A DNA stretch of 64,000 bases, from contig MU385763.1 in assembly GCA_022497155.1 (NCBI GenBank), forward strand, positions 248,001 through 312,000, read 5' to 3'. The notes beneath the pieces were generated by a model. That model did no database searches and was not told the DNA's origin. It saw nothing but the letters and a program-made list of their open reading frames with translations. Source of the DNA: Whalleya microplaca (Eukaryota; Ascomycota; Sordariomycetes; Xylariales; Xylariaceae). The first letter of the stretch is position 1. Each line of letters opens with the position of its first letter. Below, piece after piece: positions 22,587 through 32,398 of the stretch. The position numbers and the translations under genes are program-made.

Positions 22587-23771
22587 ATGTCGACAATAAA
22601 TGCAGCTCTCGATACTATGCTTCGTATCCGTCAGGATGATGGATCATCTGAGGCTGGTTTCAGCGTTTCTGTCGACTGTGACTCAGGCAATGACTATGAC
22701 GGACGGTTGGGAGTGCGAATCTCTTCTATCTTTGTCATCTTGGTCGGCTCCATGTTCGGTGCTATCCTGCCTATAGTGCTCGCTCGCGGCTCGAAGATGC
22801 GGGTCAACGGCCATGCCTTCTTCATCGCCAAATACTTTGGCTCTGGTGTCATTATAGGAACGGCGTTTATGCACCTTCTCTCTCCAGCCTTCAAGGCTCT
22901 GGGTTCGCCGTGTCTCCCCGATGGTGCTATCACCGACTACGACTGGGCAGCGGGTATTTGCCTCATGACCGTCTTCGTTATGTTTACCATCGAACTAATC
23001 GCCTCCCGCTTCGATATATTCGGCCACAATCATGCCGATGAGAAGGAGATTGACCCGTCAGTGGACATCCTTAAGAAAGGTTCCCAGACTTCGACCTCAC
23101 CGACACCTCACGATATCGAACTCGGCCACCCTGATAAGGACAGTAGCCACACAGGACACGATGCCGCCAACAACGGTTTCCAACCTCCCGGACTACCGAC
23201 CGATGTCAGCTACCCTCCTGGCGGCGAAGATCACCTAAGTCACCAGCGCGACCACCACGATAATGACAGCTACAGCGTCTTTGCTGCGCAGATGACGGCG
23301 CTTTTCATTCTCGAGTTCGGCGTCATCTTCCACAGCATCTTCATCGGCCTGACACTCGCAGTCTCCGGCGACGAGTTCAACGTCCTATACATTGTGCTCT
23401 GCTTCCACCAGACATTCGAGGGTCTCGGTCTCGGCTCGCGGTTGGCTACGGCGCAGTGGCCCAAGTCCAAGGCGTACTTGCCCTACCTGTTGGGCATGCT
23501 GTACGCTATCAGCACCCCGGTCGCCATTGCCATCGGCCTCGGCGTGCGCGAGACTCTGCAACCAAATGACCCGAAGACCTTGATCATCAACGGCATCTTC
23601 GACGCTATCAGCGCGGGTATCCTCATCTACACAGGTCTAGTGGAACTTCTAGCCCACGAATTCATGTTCAATACGTATATGCGCAATGCTGGGCTGAAAA
23701 CGCAGCTCTATGCGCTGGCGTGTGTTGCTTTGGGATGTGGGTTGATGGCTGTACTGGCAAAGTGGGCTTGA
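22587..23771 (+). CDS. ZIP-family zinc/iron transporter (Zrt-like)
   Basis: Plasma-membrane divalent-metal importer of the ZIP family, most like fungal Zrt1/Zrt2 zinc uptake proteins. Intronless, 394 residues. Eight transmembrane helices are visible: three in residues 45-140, then a long cytosolic loop (about 150-230) rich in histidine and acid (HNHADEKE, HQRDHHDNDS), then five more. Helix 4 has HSIFIGLTL and helix 5 has HQTFEGLGLG, the two signature metal-site helices. The C-terminus ends within a helix (LAKWA), as in Zrt1. The N-terminus is extracellular and acidic. Zinc-response-like motifs and a TATA-like element lie upstream, supporting regulation by zinc limitation. Family certain; zinc over iron is inferred from the resemblance and the promoter motifs. 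Confidence 0.95.
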   Translation: MSTINAALDTMLRIRQDDGSSEAGFSVSVDCDSGNDYDGRLGVRISSIFVILVGSMFGAILPIVLARGSKMRVNGHAFFIAKYFGSGVIIGTAFMHLLSPAFKALGSPCLPDGAITDYDWAAGICLMTVFVMFTIELIASRFDIFGHNHADEKEIDPSVDILKKGSQTSTSPTPHDIELGHPDKDSSHTGHDAANNGFQPPGLPTDVSYPPGGEDHLSHQRDHHDNDSYSVFAAQMTALFILEFGVIFHSIFIGLTLAVSGDEFNVLYIVLCFHQTFEGLGLGSRLATAQWPKSKAYLPYLLGMLYAISTPVAIAIGLGVRETLQPNDPKTLIINGIFDAISAGILIYTGLVELLAHEFMFNTYMRNAGLKTQLYALACVALGCGLMAVLAKWA

Positions 23772-24740
23772 ACGTTCGCGGAATCCTTGATGAATAAATA
23801 CCGGATGGTGGAAATATAGAAGATAATGACCAACAAGAACGAAGCCATGATGTACGGAATACCAGCTCGGCACAATGATAGAGTCATAACTCCTTCGTCG
23901 ATTTCTCGGTTTCCTATGTGGTTCATCCAGCTTCAGCTGGGCTAGAAGCTACGTACGGTTCCTCGCATGTGATCAGGATGTCACGAGAAAGGATGACTTG
24001 AGTTAGAGCGCGGATCGAATGCATACATGTAGTGCTCGAGTTTTCCGAGGTCCATATACCATATAGAACCCATCGAAAGAAAATAATTGCACAATAAAGT
24101 GCTTCCATAAGCTTTTGCAATTGATCAGCAATTGCCCATATTTGACTTTTGCGCTCTATGTGAAATCAATTTATCTAAGTAACTGTTACTCGGCAAGGAA
24201 TATATTGACCTTGAATTGATTCGTGTAGCATCACCTGTCTGACTGGGTTAGTGTACGTAGGTTTCCTTTCTTAGGCGGCAATACCCCTTTACCCTTGGAA
24301 GAGCCGAGTGTTAGGTATCATACATGAGCAACTACTACTCAGAAGATGGAAGGATCATTCAAGGTTTTTTTACCATTGGTCGTTCTTTCTTTGGCAATTG
24401 ACATACATATCACCAGTAATCACCCTCAGCTCCTCATCCCCTGCCCTCTCACCTCCCCACCCCCCATTTCCCTCCCAATCCAGCCATTTCAGTTCATCTT
24501 TCTATTTTCAAGCTTTCTAGAACCCTTACTTGTCGAGAACCTTATTCTTGCCCTCTTATCATTCGTGGTTAAGACGTTGGATTCCCCCTACCTTACCCGA
24601 GCAAGCTTCTCACTCCGCAACAGTAATATTCTGAAGCAATTCAGTCCTCCGAGTTGGCCAAGTCCGTAGTTCGCCCCATAGTGGCCAGTTACCTTCCATT
24701 TTCGACACCCCATACCACATTTACTATATTCCGAGTCAAT
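23772..24740. other. Spacer before the ankyrin-deaminase gene
   Basis: Non-coding, AT-rich at first, then C/T-rich around 24420-24500, typical of a fungal promoter/leader. No gene is seen. Confidence 0.6.
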
Positions 24741-27126
24741 ATGCAGCTAACTCTGAACACGAGTATGGAAGGCGGTAGCGCGAAGGCTGTTGCTGATCTT
24801 GGGCTTCAACCAATTCATCTAGCCTGCCTATACGGTACCTACGAGTATGTAGTCAAGAACTTACTCTTTCCTGTTACTGCTTATCTCCATACTATGCCTA
24901 CCTACTTGGTGTATTTCTAGCGTTCGGAGCGTTCTAAGGATATCTGCTAACTATTGATGACTGTAGGGGTGTACTTGAGCTGACATCACGACGGCGGGAG
25001 GATATCAATTCACTCTCACAACCCCTAAGAAATATACGAGAAAATGGAAGCGAGTGGGGATTGCGGGAAACGCCCGTCAGTAAGTACTATCAATAATAAT
25101 GCATTACCCTTTCTCACTTTGAGGACCAGGATAATACTGATTCGATATGCTAGTGCTTGCTTCCTTGATGGGACATCTAGAGATTGTACAATTCCGTGAG
25201 TAGAAGCTGAGTCATTCATTCCCTTTTTCACTCTATTTCAGGAGCGAAATATCTAGGCAAGGATGAATACTGACCACCAATGCCGTAGTGGTTGAAAAAG
25301 GTGCGGAGTTAATGACTCGATACAATCATGTTCACGCTCATATTTACGCTGAAGAACACGGCTTTGCTTCAGGACGCAGAGATTTCTATCGAAGAATAAG
25401 CGTTGGCCGCGAACACTTTGATGCACCTAATACCAGAAAAGCCATCTACCATCTTCTAGTGTCTCCTGCCCGCAGAAGCGTTCTTGGAGCATTGAGAGGG
25501 CCGAGGGCCGACCTTGGATACCATGACTTCAAGCTTGCGAAAAAAGGCAAAAGTATCATCGTCTATGCCCCTGTTCTACAAATGAGTACAGATATAAGAA
25601 TGGATCCCAACAAAACGATTGGCATTCTCACATCTAGAAGGGACGACGAGGTGCTTCAAGTTGCCTACTCTGGCTGGAGTTCTGGAAACCTCCAGGGTGG
25701 CCTGTGTCTCGATGCTAACAAGTGGAATTATATTGCTTTACATAAGGTTGCTGCTAAAATCGACTTCAAATTTCCGGCAAGCGGCCACGACAATTTGTTC
25801 AAGCGGGCTGAAGATGTGTACAGAGGACGCGCACATGCTGGCCACGTAGAGGTACTTCTTGCGTGCTGGTATGCAGTTGAAATGACTCGCCTCTGTTGTT
25901 CAGAACCCAATCCTTCTGAGGACTGGCTAGTTGCACACCTACATATATTGAGGCACAAAGGTTCTATTCTGAAACATAAACGAGATACCATTATCTATAT
26001 AGACTCACAGCCGTGCTCGACTTGCATGTGTTTCATCAACAGACTCCAACAATATACCGGCTTATGGATTTTTGTCCAAGGTTCAGTTGGTATTGGTCCT
26101 ACCCTGGCTACAAAGAGCAAGAGAACAAATATTCGGTACGACACATTTGGAGATGTCTTCGTTGATTCCGAGAATGAAGAGTGCGAAGAGGAAGTAATCA
26201 TGCCGAATAGCGGTACAGTCGGATCTATCATTCAGGATATAAATGCGACCTCGGAACAGAATGCGGTACCATCTTCTGATGGTAGTCAATCATTTGAAGT
26301 GACAAGAAATTACTTTTCTCCCATTGCAGATGATAGCGATATCGAGGAAACAAGCAATATCGAAGAGGCCATAATTGGGGACCATGCTGATTCTCTTGTT
26401 GTAGAGGACAGCGACGTCGAGAATACTGAACACGAGAACGACGGTATGCATCAGAATGACAACACTCTTATAGATAAGACACAAAAACGTCAGACTATGC
26501 GGTGGCAAATGCCTAATAGGCCAGAGAATCTCCCAACTATTGTACATACAACGCCATCTTGGAAGCCAGAAGATCACCTTACTCTACTAACGGAGTACAA
26601 GAAGAAGACCCCAGTCTACAATTGGCCTGGCTATCCTGCTGCCCCAATACAGAGCCACGATAGACCTGTACGGCAGGTCATACCTCCTCCGAGCAGGACA
26701 AAAGGGAATACAGAGATCGACACGAAGAAAAAACTTATAATTGAAATTAGCGATGATGACTCTGGGAGCGAAGAAAGCTGGGATTGCTGCTCTTTACCTC
26801 TAAGCGAGACGACTTCCTATCCCATACAGCCTTTGGTGCCCTCTAATCCCGGTACCGTGAAGGAGGAAGATGCGGATGTGATAGAGATTGAACAGTTACT
26901 TTCTTCTGGCACTTCAAAACTCCAAAAATGGAGATACGAAGCGCCCCAACGAAAAGGAGAACCTAAACCTACGGCAAATAAAGGACGAGAGCTTCTGCCG
27001 CTGCGGAGTGCGCCGTCATTACATCGCTGGAGGCATTCCCCTCTCGGGGAAGACACACGGACCAAAAACCAGGCAGGGGACGAGGGCAGGCAGTACCCGT
27101 ATCTGAATAGCCGTCTCATTCTGTAA
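24741..27126 (+). CDS. Ankyrin-repeat protein with cytidine-deaminase-fold domain
   Basis: Four exons (24741-24844, 24967-25079, 25154-25195, 25289-27126) join in phase to 698 residues. Residues about 15-110 are two or three ankyrin repeats (LQPIHLACLYG; ASLMGHLEIVQFLVEKGAEL). The middle carries the zinc-deaminase signature: HVE with H272 and E274 in an alpha-helix, then QPCSTCMCF with C329 and C332 after a predicted beta-strand (DTIIYIDS). This is the H-x-E...P-C-x2-C arrangement of cytidine/nucleic-acid deaminases. Residues about 380-698 are disordered and acidic, with three SUMO-interaction-like patches: SLVVEDSDVE (455-464), KLIIEISDDD (568-577) and DVIEIEQ (616-622). It may belong to the ankyrin-associated fungal deaminases grouped with bacterial toxin-type deaminases; that placement is from memory of the superfamily and is unverified. 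Substrate is unknown. All catalytic residues are present, so it is probably active. Confidence 0.8.
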
Positions 27127-28207
27127 GAAAGCTATGGTGTTATGAGAGAAGTGCAAGGAGAACACTCACCACTATATCTAACAACAGTCACAACCTCACA
27201 CACCTATTCCCTACCGGTAGCAACGATCATCTTTGCACGCTAGAGATAGCTCCATACTAGAGGAACTCTGGTTGGATTTCCACTTCACTCTTGTACGCAG
27301 CCTGAAGCACAGCGGGGCGTGTCCATCCATGTCATAATACGTGGTGAAGTCTCATTGTGGGCGAGTTTGAGATGAACTGCTGCCTCTAGATTCTTATGTG
27401 GAAACCAGTTCAAGGGAGAATGTGTACTTCTAAAGCTGGCTTCATCAGAGGTGTATGGAATTGTAGTAGGGTAGGCTCACCCCTTACAGGAAAGCAGGAA
27501 ATAGTGGCGATCATGTGGTGTTGGAAACGTTTGAGAGAATTCAGGGACATCACACGACCAGTTAATTACCTTTGCAATCACCTTCGCTTGTAACAAGAAA
27601 AAAGAAAAGAAAAGAAAAAATTGGGGTGAATACTGAGAAAAAGAGAGAAGTTGGCCGGCGAAGGAATCGAACCTTCGAGGCCTATTGATACTTAGTTAAT
27701 ATGATTTTAATAATGTATCGCTAGGCTGCTCCAATCCAGCCTTTGAATTGTGATTGTTACGGGGCATAAGGGTTCCCTTGCTTTATATACCTTGTATATG
27801 CCTGTCGAATGGGAAGTGTTGGCCGATATCAAGTTCGTTAGAGCGTAACTAGATGAACGCTACGAGAGATGGGGACATATAGCTCACGATTTCTGACGTG
27901 AGATTGAAGGAGAGCATGCCGAGTGGGAAATGGTGCGAGAGCAGCAATGAGAAAACAAGCACCCACGAGAATAGAACACAATTGAGTACTAGGACCCCTT
28001 TCTGGTCCATATCTCATTGTTGGATTTGGTTGAAACTGGTAGAAAAAATCACATGGTATTAAAAAGGCCATGACTTATGGATATCTCGTGAGAAATGCGA
28101 CTACTTAGTTCGCTAGTCAATTCATTCAGCCCTTTTCAGACGCCGTGTCGTGAGAACCCTATGCTACCTAGACCGTGTATATAGATCATCGTGCACTGGT
28201 ATCAAGT
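27127..28207. other. Spacer containing a tRNA-like element
   Basis: No protein gene. It contains an AAAGA-rich purine tract (27597-27620) and the reverse-strand tRNA-like element described separately. Confidence 0.55.
27653..27741 (-). tRNA. tRNA-like Pol III element, degenerate or intron-containing
   Basis: Read on the reverse strand, the 3' part is tRNA-grade: T-arm GAAGG-TTCGATT-CCTTC, then GCCGGCC plus A as acceptor strand and discriminator. The box B is GGTTCGATTCC. The 5' part has GGCTGGATTGG, close to box A, and GGCTGGA can pair with the acceptor strand in six of seven positions. GCCTA/TAGGC and, nested inside, GATAC/GTATC form a long hairpin where an anticodon arm with intron would sit. 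No uridine is in position 33 of the obvious loop, so I cannot assign an anticodon. A T5 run follows the 3' end within about 10 nt, as expected of a Pol III terminator. It could be a decayed tRNA or an unusual one. Confidence 0.35.
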
Positions 28208-29057
28208 TTACTCGTCATCCTCATCCTCCTCGTCCGCCTCAGCAGTGGTCTGGGCAATTCCTATTCATGGCTAGTTAGCATCATCATCATCACAATACGC
28301 TGGGCGCGGCATGAGACAGTGACGTTACGTACGGTCCAAATCCCGCTGGCCGGACTGGGTGATTCTGCGGCCGCCCTTCTCCTCGTCCTGCTCCAGGACG
28401 CCGATCTTCTCGAGGGCCTGCAGGATCTTGCGGTCGACGCTGGCGCTGGCATCGACGTGCTTCGAGGGCCGCGTGCCGCGGTTCTTGGCGTTGCCGTGGA
28501 CCTTGCGCAGGCGACCGACACCGACCGTCTTGCGCACGTACACGTGGCGGGCGACACTGGCGGCGCGGACGTACCACCAGTCGGGGGACTGGGGGGGCAG
28601 CTCGCGCGAGGGGCCCGTCTTGACGGTGTCGACCCAACCTGTCGTGGGAAATCATCGTCAGCATGCTGAGTGAGGGAGCGATTGCGGTTATGAGGAAGTA
28701 TGTGGACGTACCGGGAACGGGCAGCTTGCCCTGTCTCTTCAAGAAGGCAGCATATGCGTCGATGAACTTTTGCGCCTGCAGTAGAAAAAGACCATCGATC
28801 AGCATTATTCCGTCGTCAGAAGTCTTGCGACTCCCTCACGCCTGCTCTCTTGATCCTCATGAATGTTGATATTTTATTTTGTTCTCTTTATTCTCTTTGC
28901 ATTCTGCCATCTTGGTGTCTTTCGAGATGATATCGCGGCATTCCACCGGAGCGCAGTTTGCTTTTTTCGAGAGAGGGAGATCTTTTCATTCAGGATCGTG
29001 GGTGTGCCAACGGAGGGTACCTACATCGACATCGCGAACAGTGACTCCGCCAGTCAT
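28208..29057 (-). CDS. rps19: 40S ribosomal protein S19 (eS19)
   Basis: Structural protein of the small ribosomal subunit head, needed for 18S rRNA maturation and 40S assembly. Four exons on the reverse strand (29057-29025, 28775-28712, 28638-28333, 28260-28208) give 151 residues, the normal eS19 size. The sequence runs MTGGVTVRDVD, then AQKFIDAYAAFLKRQGKLPV, WVDTVKTG, DWWYVRAASVARHVYVRK, VGVGRLRKVHG, GVLEQDEEKGGRRIT and QRDLDRIAQ, all conserved eS19 blocks, and ends in an acidic DEEDEDDE tail as in fungal orthologs. Exon 1 is only 33 nt and is followed by a 249-nt intron, a common ribosomal-protein arrangement. I took the donor GTAGGT directly after the GAT codon at 29025 because it keeps the conserved VRDVDAQKF junction in phase. 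Confidence 0.95.
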
Positions 29058-29791
29058 CTTTGCGGTTTTTTGTCTTGACTTGTTTCGGTGGTGACTGGGC
29101 AAGGTCTTGAGGAGTTGTGGTTGTTTCGGCGTTGTTGGTCGTGGTGTGCGCGGGCGAGAAAAGTTACCAATCGGGCTGAGGTGGAAAATATTTTGTGATT
29201 TGGTGGTGGGCGGAAGGATGCGGCTCCAGAAATTCTTGGCGGGTTTTAGGGCAAGCCCTCCGTGCACCTGTACCTGTACGCATGTACCGAAGTACTGAGG
29301 GGTGATATGTGCTCAGCCACATCTAAGTAGCACTGCCACATACAACCTGCTTCCTGCACTGTACGGAAAAGCCCATACATTACCTAAAGCTCGTTCAAAT
29401 TTCGGGGCTGACTAACTGTAAGTCGCATATTAGAACGACAAAGATGCAGAATTCGTATCAGTTTAATACAATCACTCAAAACATATGCCAGTCAACCGTA
29501 ACGATCAGATATCAGGGAAGAGTGCGCGGAGTTGTCTTGCCCGAGATAGCTACTCTAGCCCTAGGCATGGTCGTGAAAGTTGAAGCGTCTACGGGACGAA
29601 ATTACCAATATGATATTCAGTCTTTGTAGTGAACGATATCATTACTGCAGAGGATTTTATACTATCATTGCTACTAACAATTAAACTTTTGTCGAAACTG
29701 ATATTCTATACGTCTTCTCTAGATATACAACGAACTAATCCTGTAATCGCCATTCTGACTCCTGAGTCTTCCCCGATATTCAAAATGCTTC
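29058..29791. other. Spacer, eS19 promoter and 3' side of secreted gene
   Basis: GT-rich on the + strand (pyrimidine-rich when read in the direction of rps19), consistent with the eS19 promoter. Beyond 29300 it is AT-rich and empty. Confidence 0.6.
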
Positions 29792-30514
29792 CTACCCCTG
29801 ACATGCCGATGCCTTCTCGGCTTTGACACACTCGAAAGTAGAATCTCGAATGTTGCCAGACCCTTCGTTGGTCAGGTACGTGTAGCTTGTACAGCATTGG
29901 TTTGAGTTCCACTTGCATGCGAAGTTTTGCTGGAACTTCAGGGTGCGATGTTGGACCGTACGATGCGAGTACGCCCTAACCCATGTCGAGATGTCATTGT
30001 TGGAGTACGACTTGATGTCATCTCCCGTCAAAGTGAAGCTGGTGGCAGAGTAGTCCAGTCTGCCGCACCTAAGGTTCCAGGAAATGTAGTGCTCGTCTCC
30101 TTGGTTCTCCCCAGCGTAGTATGTTTTCCAGTGCGTCGACATACGATAGGCGCCGGCGTCGGCACGCTTGAAGATATGAGGCTCATCCTCAGGCTCGGAG
30201 AACTCTCGCGCGTCAATTTTCAAGCTGCTGCTGAACATACACTTGTCGGCATCGCATTGAAAGCCGGTCAAAGTGGCGTACTCTTCGGCTTTAGCATGGG
30301 TTTCATTTCCAGCAATGAGCCCAACTGAAGGGAATTCGGCTATCCACTCTGTGAACTTTGAGAACAGCGGATGACTGGAGTATTCGGAGAGGTCGTTGGC
30401 GACGTAGTTAGACTTGGGTATAGTTAGGACGCCATCTTCGGTCTGCGCTGGGAGAGCCTTTGTGAGACTGATACTCATATAGAGCGTGCAGAGAAAGGGA
30501 GTAGGAAACTTCAT
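29792..30514 (-). CDS. Secreted pro-protein with Lys-Arg processing site
   Basis: Intronless, 240 residues from the ATG at 30514, chosen over an upstream in-frame ATG because it places the hydrophobic signal peptide (1-20, ending SISLTKA) at the N-terminus. A pro-region of about 95 residues with one cysteine pair (C87, C92) ends at FKR (116-118), a Kex2-type site. The released domain of about 122 residues has six cysteines (RCGRL, FACKW, QCCTS, FECVK, SACQG), probably three disulfides, and is rich in Trp, Tyr and Ser. I recognise no family. It has only one Lys-Arg and no internal repeats, so it does not look like a repeat-core RiPP precursor. It lies next to and in the same orientation as a UstYa-like gene. 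A secreted effector or defence protein is a reasonable but unproven reading. Confidence 0.7.
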   Translation of the reverse strand: MKFPTPFLCTLYMSISLTKALPAQTEDGVLTIPKSNYVANDLSEYSSHPLFSKFTEWIAEFPSVGLIAGNETHAKAEEYATLTGFQCDADKCMFSSSLKIDAREFSEPEDEPHIFKRADAGAYRMSTHWKTYYAGENQGDEHYISWNLRCGRLDYSATSFTLTGDDIKSYSNNDISTWVRAYSHRTVQHRTLKFQQNFACKWNSNQCCTSYTYLTNEGSGNIRDSTFECVKAEKASACQG

Positions 30515-31414
30515 GACTCCTATGTAAGATAGAATCAAACTTCTGGATATTGTGCTGGTGTTTTGAGAAGTGGTGTATCTGCCTAAGGGTCATGCTGCTA
30601 TTCTTATAGCTGAATTATCTTCATCTTTAAGTGTCACTATTCTGAGCCCGAGGTCTTCGCCAAGTATTGGATTCCTTTCCACACTCATTCTTGCAGGCGG
30701 TATTCCAGTGGCAACACTTACAATCGTTGGCATTCATTGATATCGTATGCAAGATGGCGCCAGCAATCAACTGGACCATTCGATACGCATTTACAACTTT
30801 GGAGGTTTCCAAGTAACATTGAGTGAATGGTATGCAATAGCCTATTACCTTTACCAACCAAGTTCTCTCCAAGTCGCCCCTATTGGATAAGTATTTTAGG
30901 AGCCTTACTTGTAGAGCTGACTCAGAAAGTAAAGGCGGTAAACCTCCAGAACAGCCAGTTCAGCTTCTGACAGCTGGACCTTTAGCGGCTTGGCCAAACC
31001 GTAAATTTTATCTTTGCTGGGAAAGTAGAAGAATCTGCGTGTCGTGGGCACACAATTATTGAGGATCAGCATTCTTGGCAAGACCAATGCAAGTGTATTT
31101 TAAGGTTAGATCAACTTTATCGGGAAAGCCGGCACTGGATCCCATCGAGGAAACCTTATCTTTATTACGAGCACAAAAGAACCGGTGATAGCCCCTTGTT
31201 TATCTCAACAAGCTCGCATTACCTAAGATCTCTAGGATACTGTATGTAGAGCCACAATCCATCCGGATGAACAGACTCAACGTCGAGTGGATTGATGCAA
31301 TTTTCTCCGCATCCATACCTACCAAGCAAGGTGCCACCATCCGTGCCGAGGCATTCTGGGGGGTATCCATCGAGGGATGCATGAATGATTAATCTTCGCC
31401 AGTTAGATTGGATT
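30515..31414. other. Spacer between secreted protein and UstYa-like gene
   Basis: 900 bp. Short reverse-strand frames (60-81 codons) around 30.6-31.1 kb include a cysteine-rich piece, but have no joined model, signal peptide or family. I do not call a gene. Confidence 0.5.
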
Positions 31415-32398
31415 TCATATCCACCACTTATCGTCTGCCCTGTTTGTCTGTAGGTAGTCGAATACCGAGCTGTAGTCTTTGCAGACGTGCTTCGCATCCC
31501 ATCCATCGCTCCCGTCGAATCCATCTGGGAAAGTAGTCTGCTCGCCCTCGAGGGCGACGTCGCCGCAACACATAATACTCTGTCTCAAGTAATCAAAACA
31601 ATGAGTTAAATGCCAAGGTGTCTCCTCCGGCACTCTACTGGTGTTCGATGTGAGCGCTGAATAAGCTTCAGCAATGGAGTACTGCATCTATATCAGTAAC
31701 GGGTGCTTGGCGTGTTGAATCACAGATAGGATCATACGAGACAGTGAAGCTGGTGCGTCATGGCCGAGGTGACGACGAACTGATCGGGATACGAGTCCAG
31801 CTTTGTAGGCAGATTATCGTAGTCTTCAGGGTTTTTGATCTTGAGGTAACCAAGACCCTCTGTTGCGCGCTTAGCGATATGACAGTTAGGACAATGTTTG
31901 ATTGCATTGACTTACTCGGCACGAGATTGAGCCACTTCTGTTTTGTCTCCTTTGAGAAGAACTCTGATGTGTTTTCCGGCACGAATCCTGGATCTGGCGA
32001 GAACGTCGTGACCTGCTGCGCAACTAATAATAGCGCAAGAATATCAGCACACGATACCCTGGATATTTTCTAAAGGCCCGAAGTGATCCAAACTAACATT
32101 CCGGCGCAAACCCCGTCAAGTCTCCCGCTCCTTCAAAATAATGGTCCTTCCCATGGTGGTGCGATAGCTGTTTATCCAGCAGCAAGAATAGAATGACGAC
32201 GAGTAGGAACGTATCGATGAGCCATCGGTGTGTCTTGAGTGTCGATAAGAAATTGCCCTTTCGTGATCGCGTGGGCGTCTGCATGTAATCCTTCCCGTTC
32301 AGGTCGAGCGTTTCGTCCACATCGGTGCTAGAGCCCGAGTCGTCTTGCGACTCGATGTCGATTTGTCGGTATTCTGACGACCTGCGCGAGTCCTTCAT
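31415..32398 (-). CDS. UstYa-like (DUF3328) oxidase-family protein
   Basis: Membrane-anchored member of the UstYa family. Characterised members act in fungal ribosomal-peptide (ustiloxin, asperipin, phomopsin) and other mycotoxin pathways, catalysing oxidative cyclisation or chlorination/hydroxylation at copper-type sites. Exons on the reverse strand (32398-32098, 32023-31916, 31859-31738, 31687-31415) join in phase to 267 residues, the usual size. A disordered cytosolic N-terminus of about 58 residues precedes one transmembrane helix (59-75). The diagnostic pair of HxxHC motifs is intact: HQLHC at 172-176 and HLTHC at 203-207, the second continuing FDYLRQSIMCCGDVALE as in the family. The protein ends in DDKWWI. 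No precursor-peptide gene with repeated cores lies nearby; the adjacent secreted protein is the only candidate partner. Family certain, pathway unknown. Confidence 0.92.

Noticed and set aside
29792..30514. Secreted protein considered as a dikaritin-type RiPP precursor
   Set aside because: Only one Lys-Arg site and no repeated core peptides; kept only as a neighbour of interest to the UstYa-like gene.
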